DNA of 64,000 nt from Streptomyces sp. NBC_01142 (GTDB taxonomy: Bacteria; Actinomycetota; Actinomycetes; Streptomycetales; Streptomycetaceae), in NCBI RefSeq assembly GCF_026341125.1, contig NZ_JAPEOR010000001.1:3782001-3846000 (forward strand), written 5' to 3'. Below are positions 31,586-39,513 of this stretch, piece by piece. The notes beneath the pieces were generated by a model, which was not told the origin of the DNA, searched no databases, and saw only the letters and a program-made list of their open reading frames with translations. Numbering within the stretch: the first letter of the stretch is position 1; the number at the start of each line of letters is the position of its first letter. The position numbers were made by a program, and so were the translations under genes.

Positions 31586-32497
31586 ATGCAACTGGATCTG
31601 AACCTGCTCACGGCCCTGGACGCGCTGCTGGAAGAGGGCAGTGTCGCCGGCGCCGCAGCCCGCCTCCACGTCACCGCACCGGCGATGAGCCGCTCCCTGG
31701 GCCGCATCCGCAAGGTCACCGGTGACCAGATCCTGGTCCGCACCGGCCGCAGCATGGTCCCCACCACCCGCGCGCTGGCCATGCGCGCCGAGGTTCACGC
31801 CCTCGTGCAGCAGGCCCACCACCTCCTGTCCGCGCAGCAAGAACTCGACCTGGCAGCTCTGGACCGGGTGTTCACCGTGCGCTGGCACGACGCCCTGACC
31901 GCAGCCTGCGGCACCGCCCTGACCACGGCCGTCCACCACCAGGCCCCCGGCGTCCGGCTGCGCCTGTCCGCCGAACCCGGCACGGACACCCCCGAGCTGC
32001 GCCGGGGAGAGGTCGACCTCGAATCCAGCTCCAGTCAGCCGACATTCCCCGACATCCGCCACCGCCTCGTCGGCAGGGACCGGCTGGTCGTCGCCGTCCG
32101 ACCAGGCCACCCGCTCGCCGAGGGTCGGCTGAGCCCTGAGCGTTACGCAGCCGCCGAACACCTCACCGTTTCGCGGCGTGGAAGCTTGCGCGACCCGATC
32201 GACGACGCCCTGACCACGCGCGGCCTCGAACGACGCGTCGTCGCCGCCGGGCCCACCGCCGCCTTCGCGCTGCAACTCGCGCTCGCCAGCGACCTGGTGG
32301 TCACCCTTCCCGACGCGGTCACCCGCGCGACCCGGGACCAACTCGGCCTGGTCGCGCTGCCGCCACCACTCCAGTTGCCCGATGTCTCGTTGTACCTGCT
32401 GTGGCACCAGCGCTATGACGAAGACCGCGCCCACATCTGGCTGCGCGACCTGGCCACCGAAACCGTCCAGGCACTGTTTGCACCACCAAATACCTGA
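31586..32497 (+). CDS. LysR-family transcriptional regulator
   Basis: ATG 31586 gives a 303-residue LTTR. The HTH is typical: QLDLNLLTALDALLEEGSVA, GAAARLHVTAPAMSRSLGRI, QILVRTGRSMVPTTRA. The effector-binding region (from about residue 90) includes VFTVRWHDALTAACGTALTT, LEVDLE-like RRGEVDLESSSSQPTFPDIR and RLVVAVRPGHPLAEGRL. It is divergent from the IMPase and F420-reductase-like pair and presumably regulates them through the ACAAGTG palindrome. Confidence 0.88.
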   Translation: MQLDLNLLTALDALLEEGSVAGAAARLHVTAPAMSRSLGRIRKVTGDQILVRTGRSMVPTTRALAMRAEVHALVQQAHHLLSAQQELDLAALDRVFTVRWHDALTAACGTALTTAVHHQAPGVRLRLSAEPGTDTPELRRGEVDLESSSSQPTFPDIRHRLVGRDRLVVAVRPGHPLAEGRLSPERYAAAEHLTVSRRGSLRDPIDDALTTRGLERRVVAAGPTAAFALQLALASDLVVTLPDAVTRATRDQLGLVALPPPLQLPDVSLYLLWHQRYDEDRAHIWLRDLATETVQALFAPPNT

Positions 32498-32630
32498 TCA
32501 TCGCACCAGCCAACCCAGCCGGGAGTGACGCCGAGGTGAGCTCAGAAGCCGCCAATTGTTGATCTTGAGGCGTCAGCGCATCCGTCGGGCGGGGGGGGTG
32601 CCTCTATGTCCTTCGTCAAGCCTGAGCAGG

Positions 32631-33887
32631 TCATGCGGTGGCTGTCTCGGGGGTGCGGGATTCGTAGAAGGTGCCGTCGCGGAGCATGGCGAACAGCACG
32701 CTGATGCGGTGGCGGGCGAGGCGGAGCAAGGCCTGTGTGTGGGTCTTGCCGCGGGCTCTTTGCCGTTCGTAGTAGGTGCGGGAGGCGGGGTCGTGCAGGG
32801 CGGCGAACGCGGAGAGGAACATGGCCCGTTTCAGGAGCCGGTTGCCTGTTCTGGGGGCGTGTTCGCCGTGGATGGAGGATCCGGAGGACCTCGTTGCCGG
32901 GGCGAGGCCGGCGTAGGAGGCAAGGTGGGCGGCAGTGGGGAACGAGGTGCCGTCGCCGATGGTGACCAGCAAGGTGGCGGCGGTCCTGACACCGACTCCG
33001 GGCATCGAGGTCAGGACCTGGGAAAGAGGGTGCGACTCAAGCAGCTCGCCGATCTGGGCTTCCAGAGCGCGTCGTTGTTCGTGGACGGCGGCCAGCGAGC
33101 GGGCCAGCGAGGGCACGACCACGTCCAGGGTGCCGGTGCCCGGGACCACGACGGTCTGTTCGTCGAGCGCGTCGAAGATGTCGTCCACCAGGCGTTCGGC
33201 CATGCGCGGGGCCTTGGGCCGTATCAGGTTCACGAGCCTGCGGCGTCCGGCCTTACGCAGGGCGGCGGGCGAGCCGAAGCGTTCCAGCAGGTGCGTCACA
33301 GCCTGGTGGTCCAGGCGGGGCCCCAGTACTCGCTCCAGGCTCGGGTGGAACTGGGTGAGCAGGCCGCGGAGCCGGTTGCTGGTGCGGGTAGCCTCGGCGG
33401 CGAGGTCCTGGTCGAAGCCGGTCAGGACGGTAAGCTGGGCCGCGGTCTCGTCGGCCAGTTCCAGGGCCCGCAGGGTGTGAGGCATGGTGCGGGCGGCGTC
33501 CGCGATCACGTGCGCGTCGCGGGCATCGGTCTTGGCCTCACCGGGATACAAATCGGCGATCCGCCGCATCGCCAGCCCTGGCAGGTAGGCCACGTGGCAG
33601 CCGGCGTCCCGGGCCACCGCGAGCGGCAGGGCGCCGATCGATGCGGGCTGGTCCACGATGACCAGCACGCGGCCGAACCTGGCCGTGAGCTTGTCGAACA
33701 CGGCCCGCAGTTTCGGCTCGCTGTTGGGCAGCCGCTTGTCGTAGACGGTCTTGCCGCCCGCTGTCAGGCCGTGGCCGTGGTGGTCGCCCTTGCCGACGTC
33801 CAGGCCGAGGAAGACCGCGATTTCACCGGTGTCGAGCACCGCACCCCCCGAGGGTGGTCGTTCCGTCCCGGCCTCACCCACCGGCAC
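32631..33887 (-). CDS. IS110-family transposase
   Basis: This 418-residue DEDD transposase is full length. The N-terminal RuvC-like domain has AVFLGLDVGKGDHHGHGLTA (first Asp), VLVIVDQPASIGALPLAVAR and AKTDARDAHVIADAARTMPH (further acidic residues). A helical linker follows. The C-terminal Transposase_20 domain has LTSMPGVGVRTAATLLVTIG and SYAGLAPATRSSGSS, with the Ser nucleophile region. IS110 elements lack inverted repeats; the non-coding flank that would hold the guide (bridge) RNA should lie within about 32590-32630 and 33890-34010. Confidence 0.88.
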   Translation of the reverse strand: MPVGEAGTERPPSGGAVLDTGEIAVFLGLDVGKGDHHGHGLTAGGKTVYDKRLPNSEPKLRAVFDKLTARFGRVLVIVDQPASIGALPLAVARDAGCHVAYLPGLAMRRIADLYPGEAKTDARDAHVIADAARTMPHTLRALELADETAAQLTVLTGFDQDLAAEATRTSNRLRGLLTQFHPSLERVLGPRLDHQAVTHLLERFGSPAALRKAGRRRLVNLIRPKAPRMAERLVDDIFDALDEQTVVVPGTGTLDVVVPSLARSLAAVHEQRRALEAQIGELLESHPLSQVLTSMPGVGVRTAATLLVTIGDGTSFPTAAHLASYAGLAPATRSSGSSIHGEHAPRTGNRLLKRAMFLSAFAALHDPASRTYYERQRARGKTHTQALLRLARHRISVLFAMLRDGTFYESRTPETATA

Positions 33888-34018
33888 CGAGCGCGCGCAT
33901 CCACGTTACGCAGACCTGCCACCCTTCAACGGCCGGGCGTTGCGCTCGGCCGGGTGACGGTCGGGCCTCTCATCAGCGGTCAGACGGTGCCCCGGACCCG
34001 GTGACACCACCCCCCAGG

Positions 34019-34290
34019 TCATCGCTTCGACAGGGGGCAACAGTCATGCCGGGCCCGGAGGCCAGGAGCCCCGTTTCAGGGCCACGAAGAAAGTAACGGG
34101 GGCGTTCGGCGCCGTGCCGGGCGACCGCGTCGACGCCGGGGCGCGCGTACCGCTCCAGGGAGCGGACGGAGGCATGGCGGGAGCGGGCCCACAGTATCGG
34201 GGTGGAGGTGCCGCCCTCGGCGTCGTATGTCAGGGTGCTGTGGCGGATCCGGTGGAGTGTGCAGCCGTCACGCGCGGCCGAGTTCGCTGG
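34019..34290 (-). pseudogene. C-terminal remnant of a tyrosine recombinase
   Basis: An open minus-strand frame reads CTLHRIRHSTLTYDAEGGTS, then PILWARSRHASVRSLERYAR and PGVDAVARH before a stop at 34019. The H-x-x-R motif, the following His, and the Tyr of RSLERYARPG match the catalytic end of phage-type integrases. The N-terminal arm and the first catalytic Arg are missing. It lies between the IS110 and the TetR gene. Confidence 0.65.
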
Positions 34291-34308
34291 TCCGCGTGCG
34301 CGACGATT

Positions 34309-34902
34309 TTAGCTACGGGTCTGAGGACGGCGTTCCCCCTCGGCATGGCTGCTCCCTGCACTCGTCAGAATTGCGTTCGCGACAACATCGAAGAGGTGGT
34401 CGGCGCGTGGCGCGAGCGAGGGTTGATCGCCGAGCCAAGCGAGCATGGCTATCAGCGCGAACAAATCGGTGCCATCGATATCGCTCCGCGCCATGCCCGC
34501 GGCCTGGGCGCGGGTGAGGAGCCGTGCACCGGCTGCGCGCAGGGTGACGCACGAAGCGTGGAGTGCGGATTCGGTGTCCTCGATGGCGGCTGTCATCAGC
34601 AGGGTCACGCCCCGGTACTCGGTTGTCCACGCGACGCAGTCGCGTAGCCACGAAACGAGAGCGTCTTCGGGCGAGCTCGACGTCTCGAGCGCGCCTGCCT
34701 TTGCCGTCAGTTCGTCGAAGCTCGTGCGGAGCAGGGCATCGAGCAGCGCCTCGCGCGTCGGGAAGTGACGCAGCAGTGTCGCGAGCCCGACGTCGGCCCT
34801 GCGGGCGATGTCGCGCAGTGATACGTCGACGCCTTGCTCGGTGATGGCGGTGCCCGCTTCTGCGAGCAGGTGGTCGCGGTTCTTCCTGGCGTCGGCCCGC
34901 AT
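34309..34902 (-). CDS. TetR-family repressor of the divergent oxidoreductase
   Basis: ATG 34902 gives a 197-residue TetR regulator. The HTH reads MRADARKNRDHLLAEAGTAI, VSLRDIARRADVGLATLLRH and FPTREALLDALLRTSFDEL. The C-terminal portion resembles the SbtR-like/TetR_C ligand domain (VAWTTEYRGVTLLMTAAIED, DLFALIAMLAWLGDQP). The longer frame upstream of 34902 is antisense to the oxidoreductase. Three 13-bp palindromes lie in the 111-bp intergenic region, so it very likely represses the divergent gene and itself. Confidence 0.88.
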   Translation of the reverse strand: MRADARKNRDHLLAEAGTAITEQGVDVSLRDIARRADVGLATLLRHFPTREALLDALLRTSFDELTAKAGALETSSSPEDALVSWLRDCVAWTTEYRGVTLLMTAAIEDTESALHASCVTLRAAGARLLTRAQAAGMARSDIDGTDLFALIAMLAWLGDQPSLAPRADHLFDVVANAILTSAGSSHAEGERRPQTRS

Positions 34903-34911
34903 CTCTCCCTC

Positions 34912-34977
34912 TTGACTATCCGGATCAGTGGTCCATATATTCGGATCAGTGGTCCGTTTATGTGGATCGCTGATCCG
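34912..34977. promoter_or_regulatory. Promoter with three tandem TetR operator palindromes
   Basis: GGATCAGTGGTCC occurs at 34922-34934 and 34943-34955, and a related GGATCGCTGATCC at 34964-34976, each about 21 bp (two helical turns) apart. TTGACT (34912-34917), 17 bp, ATATAT (34935-34940) form a plausible promoter toward the oxidoreductase with the first palindrome in its spacer. Confidence 0.72.
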
Positions 34978-35013
34978 AATAAGCGTATCCCGCAGCGCGG
35001 GCAGGAGAAAACG

Positions 35014-36024
35014 ATGCCGACACACACGATGAGGGCGGTCCGGCTCCATGAGCACGGCGGCCCTGAGGTTCTGCGTTACGGCAAGGTGCCGATTCCCGAG
35101 CCGGGGCCGGGCGAGGTGCTCGTCCGTGTGCACGCGGCCGGCATCAATCCTCCGGACTGGTACCTGCGCGGTGGGCTGACCAGGATGCCCGGGCAGACGG
35201 AATCGACGGTCAGCCTGCCGGTGATTCCGGGGACGGACGTGTCGGGCGTCGTCGAGGCCGTCGCCGCGGGCGTAGACGGCCTCGTCGTAGGTGATGAAGT
35301 CTTCGGTCTTCTGCGTTTTCCCAGCTTCGACGGCAGCGCATATGCCGAGTACGTGGCCGCGCCCGCGTCGGACCTCGCACGCAAGCCGGCCGGCATCGAC
35401 CACGTGCACGCCGCCGGGGCGCCCATGGCCGGGCTGACGGCGTGGCAGTTCCTGATCGAGGTCGGACACGATCACCCCTCGCCCTTCCAGGAGGCACGGC
35501 ATCGCCCGACGGCACTCGACGCCGACACGACGGTGCTCATCAACGGCGCCGCGGGCGGCGTGGGGCACCTCGCGCTGCAGCTGGCGAAGTGGAGGGGTGC
35601 ACGTGTCATCGCCGTGGCATCGGGCGCGCATGAATCGTTCCTGAGCGAGCTCGGCGCCGACCGGTTCATCGACTACACCAAGAATCGTCCTGAGGAACTC
35701 GTGCGCGACGCCGACCTCGTTCTCGACACCGTCGGCGGCCCCGGCAGCAAGCGTTTCCTGCGTACACTCAAGCGCGGCGGCGCCCAGTTCCCTGTGCTCC
35801 CCGGGGACTTCGACGAGGAAGAGACCGCGAAGCTGGCCGTCACTGTCTCGACCGCACAGGTCCGCTCGAACGGCGCGCAGCTTGCCGAACTGGGACGCCT
35901 GCTCGACGCGGGCACGGTCCGCGTCGCGATCGACAGCACGTTTGCGCTCGCGGATGCCCGAGCCGCGCACGAACGCGCCGCCCAAGGGCACATCCAGGGC
36001 AAGATCGTGCTCACGGTCGCTTAG
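35014..36024 (+). CDS. Quinone-oxidoreductase-like NADP-dependent MDR enzyme
   Basis: ATG 35014 is preceded by CAGGAG. The 336-residue protein is a zinc-free medium-chain dehydrogenase/reductase. The N-terminal GroES-like domain has MRAVRLHEHGGPEVLRYGKV, GEVLVRVHAAGINPPDWYLR and VIPGTDVSGVVEAVAAGVDG. The Rossmann domain carries VLINGAAGGVGHLALQLAKW (AAxGGVG motif) and LGADRFIDYTK. No structural zinc cysteines are present. Such enzymes reduce quinones, enones or enals. Control by a ligand-responsive TetR suggests a detoxification role, which is inference. Confidence 0.88.
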   Translation: MPTHTMRAVRLHEHGGPEVLRYGKVPIPEPGPGEVLVRVHAAGINPPDWYLRGGLTRMPGQTESTVSLPVIPGTDVSGVVEAVAAGVDGLVVGDEVFGLLRFPSFDGSAYAEYVAAPASDLARKPAGIDHVHAAGAPMAGLTAWQFLIEVGHDHPSPFQEARHRPTALDADTTVLINGAAGGVGHLALQLAKWRGARVIAVASGAHESFLSELGADRFIDYTKNRPEELVRDADLVLDTVGGPGSKRFLRTLKRGGAQFPVLPGDFDEEETAKLAVTVSTAQVRSNGAQLAELGRLLDAGTVRVAIDSTFALADARAAHERAAQGHIQGKIVLTVA

Positions 36025-36100
36025 GGGCGAGCCGTTTCACCGCATCCGCCGCTCGAATGCGGGGCACCGATGGCGGTCGAGACGCCGATGCGGAGAGCTT

Positions 36101-36235
36101 GGGGCGCGTCTGGCGACCAGGCGGGCCGCGATGCTCGCTGCGGCGAACCGAGCCGCCCCGTGCAGTCGGCTCGGTTCGCCGCAGGAGATCGCCGAGACGG
36201 TCGCATTCCTGATGCCGGCGGAACGGCGACACTGA
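36101..36235 (+). pseudogene. SDR (short-chain dehydrogenase) C-terminal scrap
   Basis: One frame reads AAMLAAANRAAPCSRLGSPQ then EIAETVAFLMPAERRH and a stop. This matches the substrate-loop to C-terminal helix stretch of SDR oxidoreductases (R-x-G-x-P-E/Q-E-I-A). The Rossmann part and catalytic Tyr-x3-Lys are absent. Confidence 0.55.
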
Positions 36236-36605
36236 GGCATCGGTTCAGGGCGACTGTGATGCATCGGAGCCCCGAGCGGCCACCCCATCAAGCTCAACGA
36301 CGCCCCTCACGCCATCGTTTCCAGATCTCATCCTGCTGAGCCGGCGCGAACCCGTAGTCACGCACCTGTGCCTCCACATCACCTGATCATCCGTGGGTGG
36401 TGCGTTGATCACTTGAGCTCGCCATCGTTTGCCGACACCGCGGGTTACTGGAGAAATCCGCTCGCGCTGGCGCCGGCGGTGTCGTCCTGTGGTCGCCCCC
36501 GGCTTCCGTCGCACGGATGAGCGCCGGTCAACCCGGCGGCGGACGCTGAGCACCCACCCCGCACGCGAAGATCGGCAACGTCGGATCTCGTCGGGGAGGG
36601 CACAC
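36236..36605. other. Intergenic stretch before the membrane protein
   Basis: No gene recognised. The 3' end holds a purine-rich ribosome-binding site (GGGGAGGG) for the membrane protein at 36606. Confidence 0.3.
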
Positions 36606-37208
36606 ATGACCACGCATGCCAAGGCCACAGCAGCAACGGCAGCCGAGATGTCAGTCGGCACGCCGGCCGGCCGCAAGCCCGTTCCCCGCTGGGCGGTCCG
36701 GGTGGCCCATGCCATCCCGCTGTGTGTCCTGCCGTCTGGGTTGTGGCGTCTCGCGCTGGTGCTGGGCCTGGCCGGCTACGACGCGGACTACCACTGGGCG
36801 GTGTGGGAACGCCCGTACGTGATCGGGCTGTCCGTGGTCTCTGAAGGACTCGCGCTGCTCGCACTCGGGCTGGTGCGGCCGTGGGGCGAAGTCGTCCCGC
36901 GTTGGGTGCCGGGGCTGCGCGGTAGACGGATTCCGATCCTGGCGGGGGTCATTCCGGCCGCACTCGGGGCAACGCTGATCATGATGTTCTGCGCATACGG
37001 CGTGCTGAACCAAATCTTCGGTTTCGTGGAGCCGATGAACGAGAACGGCGACGGTTTCCCCACCAGCGGTCCGGCCGCCTGGGCGCTGTGGACGATGTAC
37101 GCCCCGCTCCTCGCCTGGGGCCCGCTCCTGGCGATCCTCACCCTCGCGTACTACCGACGCCGCCGAGCGAACGACGCATCGGCTGCCGCTCGGCCCGAAG
37201 CCGGATAG
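36606..37208 (+). CDS. Four-helix membrane protein, function unknown
   Basis: ATG 36606 follows GGGGAGGG and gives 200 residues. After a polar N-terminus (about 30 residues, RKPVPRWAVRVAHAIP) there are four hydrophobic helices (about 33-55, 75-95, 112-135, 160-183). Loops include GLAGYDADYHWAVWERPY and FGFVEPMNENGDGFPTSGPA. I recognise the general look of small Streptomyces membrane proteins but no named family. No transporter or enzyme motif is visible and the neighbours are unrelated remnants. Confidence 0.7.
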   Translation: MTTHAKATAATAAEMSVGTPAGRKPVPRWAVRVAHAIPLCVLPSGLWRLALVLGLAGYDADYHWAVWERPYVIGLSVVSEGLALLALGLVRPWGEVVPRWVPGLRGRRIPILAGVIPAALGATLIMMFCAYGVLNQIFGFVEPMNENGDGFPTSGPAAWALWTMYAPLLAWGPLLAILTLAYYRRRRANDASAAARPEAG

Positions 37209-37459
37209 CCGGTCCGATCGGGCCTGCCGTTGCGCAGGCCGCCCGCGAGCCGGCGAACAAGGAGGACAGGGGTGAGGTGTGAAACGTCGGCGGGTACTGC
37301 GGGTGAGTGGCAGACGATCACGATGGCGCCTTCCTTGGAGCGTTCGGACAGCGAAGGAAGAGCCAGTGGTGCGCCGCCCTTCCCCCGTGGGGCGGCGCCG
37401 GGACCGATCATTGCTGCACAGCCCGGCTGCGGGCTCGTCCGTACCAGCGGTCCGCTCCC

Positions 37460-37790
37460 CGTGCGCCCTCAGGACCCGCTGGGACCACGCCACGGGCGCG
37501 AATGAGGGTGCGCCGTCGCCCGCCGCACTGCCGTCCCGGTAGAGCACGTCCCGCTCCACCACCTCCAACAGTGCGTGCCCCAGCGCCTCATTGCGCGTGT
37601 TGCCGCACGCCAGGCCGGTGCTGGTGGCACGCAGCAGATCCGGGCTCCACTCGGGCCGCTGTACTCGGCGGCGGACCAGATCGATCGGCAGCAGTACTTT
37701 CTCGCCGCCGAACAGGCCGGTTGCGGGCGTTCACTCCCACACCAGCTGGCCAGGGTGCTTGCGGGGTACGGGGCGGTCAGCGACAGTGCA
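37460..37790 (-). pseudogene. YcaO-family cyclodehydratase fragment
   Basis: The minus strand reads GGEKVLLPIDLVRRRVQRPE, then LLRATSTGLACGNTRNEALG and HALLEVVERDVLYRDG. This is the hallmark STGLA-x-GN-T-x-x-EA-x-x-HAL-x-E-V-x-ER-D of YcaO proteins, with part of the ATP-binding Glu/Asn set. A second frame just upstream (to about 37790) gives LTAPYPASTL, matching the family's preceding strand after a frameshift. The rest of the roughly 400-residue protein is missing. YcaO enzymes make azolines, macroamidines or thioamides in RiPPs, often with TfuA. No partner remains apart from nearby scraps. Confidence 0.7.
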
Positions 37791-37947
37791 GCCACGGGGC
37801 AGTTGGGTGCGACCTCGGCGGTCGGGCAGCGGGCCGCGACGGGCCTGATGGTAAGTCTGGCCAGTTAACCCGCAGACCCGCGCCCGCCGAGTTGGCGGAA
37901 AACCACGGCCGGTGGGGGCTTACCAGAGCCAGCCCCCACCGGATCGG

Positions 37948-38226
37948 TCACTGCTCCCCGTAGGCCTTGGCGGCGTAGTCGTCGTACAGGTCCTGGTGCC
38001 ACTGCTCGGCGGTCAGCTCCGCGTCGGGGGTGGTGGCGTCCTGGGGGGAGTGGTGTCGGTCATGAGGTCCTCCCGGGTTCGTGGCGCCCTCGGGCATCAG
38101 GAAACGGTGGCGATCCCAAGCCTCAGCCACGGCGCCACCCCTCAGGACGACAGCCCGCACCGGGCCACCAAACTCAGCGACGTCAGGGCTGACTCCAACC
38201 CCCGGGCGTTTACCCGGTCGACTCAA
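37948..38226 (-). CDS. Uncharacterised ORF after the C39-like peptidase
   Basis: This 92-residue frame starts 25 bases after the peptidase gene. It reads GVSPDVAEFGGPVRAVVLRG and DRHRFLMPEGATNPGGPHD, then continues into DAELTAEQWHQDLYDDYAAK and AYGEQ. A consensus ribosome-binding site (GGAGGACCTC) and ATG at 38062 sit in another frame. That frame starts MTDTTPP and would join the DAELTAEQWHQ part after a one-base change in the C-run near 38045. The sequence may therefore be two adjacent genes, the second a short acidic peptide of about 38 residues. I do not recognise either. The context (peptidase, YcaO scrap) makes a peptide-maturation role conceivable but unproven. Confidence 0.45.
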   Translation of the reverse strand: MSRPGKRPGVGVSPDVAEFGGPVRAVVLRGGAVAEAWDRHRFLMPEGATNPGGPHDRHHSPQDATTPDAELTAEQWHQDLYDDYAAKAYGEQ

Positions 38227-38250
38227 CGAGGTAGGGCGGCGCCAGCAGTG

Positions 38251-38859
38251 TCAGGTCAGGGATACCCCGCGGCCGCCGAAGAACTCGGCGAACTCGGCTA
38301 CGGGCAGGTTCGCGGTACGGGCCTGCTCGGTGTGCCCGGACGGGTTACGGAAGTGCACCCTGTCGCCCTGGCGGCCGGTGACGAGCACGAGGTGCCCGCC
38401 CTTGCCGGGGGCGGGGTTCTCGGGGCGGCGGATCTCCTTGTGCACGGAGGCCATCACCAGCCGCTCCCGGTCGAGCAGTGCGAGGAGGTCGGGCACGGTC
38501 AGGGTCGGGTGCACCTCGGCGCCCAGGGGGTGGACGTCCTCTACGTACTGAACGAACGGGGCGTAGATCAGGCCGCGGATCCCTCCGGTGTCCGCGTCCT
38601 CGGTGTACGCCCCGTACTTCCGGGCACCGTCGAGGAGCTCGAACATGGTGGGTGCGTCGCCGGTACGGGCGAGGAGCGCCATCCGCAGGCAGGCGATGCC
38701 GCACATATGGCCGCACCACCGGCTGTAGGTGTCGAGGTCGGGGGCGCCGGACTCGGCCCAGCGGGGATCGGATCCGCGGGCGCGGCCCTCGTAGGCGAAG
38801 GCAGCGATCAGGTCCGGACTGGCGTACTGCGTGACGGTGGGGAACTGGTGGTCACACAC
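38251..38859 (-). CDS. C39-like papain-fold cysteine peptidase
   Basis: The GTG start at 38859 follows GGAAGGAACC and gives 202 residues. The catalytic Cys region is TYSRWCGHMCGIACLRMALL (candidate nucleophiles Cys49, Cys53; the CGxxCLxM pattern is C39-like). The His is in GKGGHLVLVTGRQGDRVHFR (His156), followed by the Asn/Asp position in RNPSG (Asn172). There is no ABC transporter or membrane part, so it is a stand-alone C39-like peptidase, probably cytosolic. The start codon overlaps the end of the PLP-enzyme remnant, suggesting an ancestral operon. Double-Gly-type leader cleavage is one possibility. Confidence 0.75.
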   Translation of the reverse strand: MCDHQFPTVTQYASPDLIAAFAYEGRARGSDPRWAESGAPDLDTYSRWCGHMCGIACLRMALLARTGDAPTMFELLDGARKYGAYTEDADTGGIRGLIYAPFVQYVEDVHPLGAEVHPTLTVPDLLALLDRERLVMASVHKEIRRPENPAPGKGGHLVLVTGRQGDRVHFRNPSGHTEQARTANLPVAEFAEFFGGRGVSLT

Positions 38860-39035
38860 GTGAGGGTTCCTTCCGGTGAGCGGCCTGGCTGATCAGCCGA
38901 TGGAAGGTGGGCAGGTCCACGCCGCCGCCAGAGATCACCACCCCGATCATCCCCGACTCATGAGGGACGAGGCCGCCGAGGACGGCCGCCAGGGCGCAGG
39001 CGCCACTGGGTTCGGCACGACCTTGAGGTGCCGGA
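38852..39035 (-). pseudogene. PLP-dependent threonine-dehydratase-type enzyme, C-terminal fragment
   Basis: The frame ending at 38852 reads AEPSGACALAAVLGGLVPHE, then GMIGVVISGGGVDLPTFHRL. This is the C-terminal hallmark of fold-type II threonine/serine dehydratases (E-P-S/G-A, ISGGN-D). The preceding AFRHLKVV piece lies in another frame. The PLP-lysine region is missing. Its stop overlaps the GTG start of the C39-like peptidase. Confidence 0.65.
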
Positions 39036-39171
39036 ACGCGAACGCCACACGTGATCTACGAGTCGCGTCTGAGCTTGCGCGGTTGCTCTTCGCCGACTTC
39101 GACCTTCGGTACGCGGCATCGTGGCCCAGCCGCTCCTGTTGCTCAGAGGGCCGAGGGCGTTGTGGTGCTCC

Positions 39172-39288
39172 CTACCTGACGATCGCGATCCCGACTACCA
39201 CCACCGCCAGGATCAGCCACAGCGGCATCTTCGGCGACGTGAACCTGCCCCGGTTGTCCCGCGGCTGCGGCCGCCGGCGTTTTGCCAT
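39172..39288 (-). CDS. 38-residue basic single-pass membrane peptide
   Basis: This short gene has a good ribosome-binding site (AGAGGGGG, about six bases before ATG 39288). The product begins MAKRRRPQPRDNRGRFTSPK and ends with a single transmembrane helix (MPLWLILAVVVVGIAIVR). Such tiny Arg-rich, single-TM proteins occur in the transfer/spread regions of actinomycete integrative elements, but I cannot assign a name. The 106-bp repeat A begins 30 bp upstream of its start, in its promoter region. Confidence 0.55.
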   Translation of the reverse strand: MAKRRRPQPRDNRGRFTSPKMPLWLILAVVVVGIAIVR

Positions 39289-39318
39289 CCGCCCCCTCTC
39301 GTTTCGGTCCCGTAGATA

Positions 39319-39424
39319 CCGGATCTACTGCGGCGGAGCCTCTACCGTGATCATCGCGACCTGCGGCGGGCCATTCCGGCCGCCGGGGCGAGGTGTACGC
39401 ATTTACTGCGGCAGCGCCGGGAGG
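39319..39424. repeat. 106-bp repeat, copy A
   Basis: Aligns to 52230-52336 in the same orientation with only a handful of differences. Shared blocks include TGCGGCGGAGCCTCTAC and GAGGTGTACGCATTTACTGC followed by GGCAGCGCCGGGAGG. Each copy holds two direct half-units of the form ATYTACTGCGGC or TTCACTGCGGC. The copy sits in the 5' flank of the 38-residue membrane peptide. Confidence 0.85.
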
Positions 39425-39513
39425 GCGGGGTAGGCGTGACGATCGATGTCAGTATTCGAAGTCGGCTTCGCGGATGTCCGCAGTCCCATGCACTGAGGTC
39501 TTGTGGCTGATCA

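Noticed and set aside
37307..37963. Plus-strand 218-codon frame
   Set aside because: Antisense to the YcaO fragment, which has a specific family signature.
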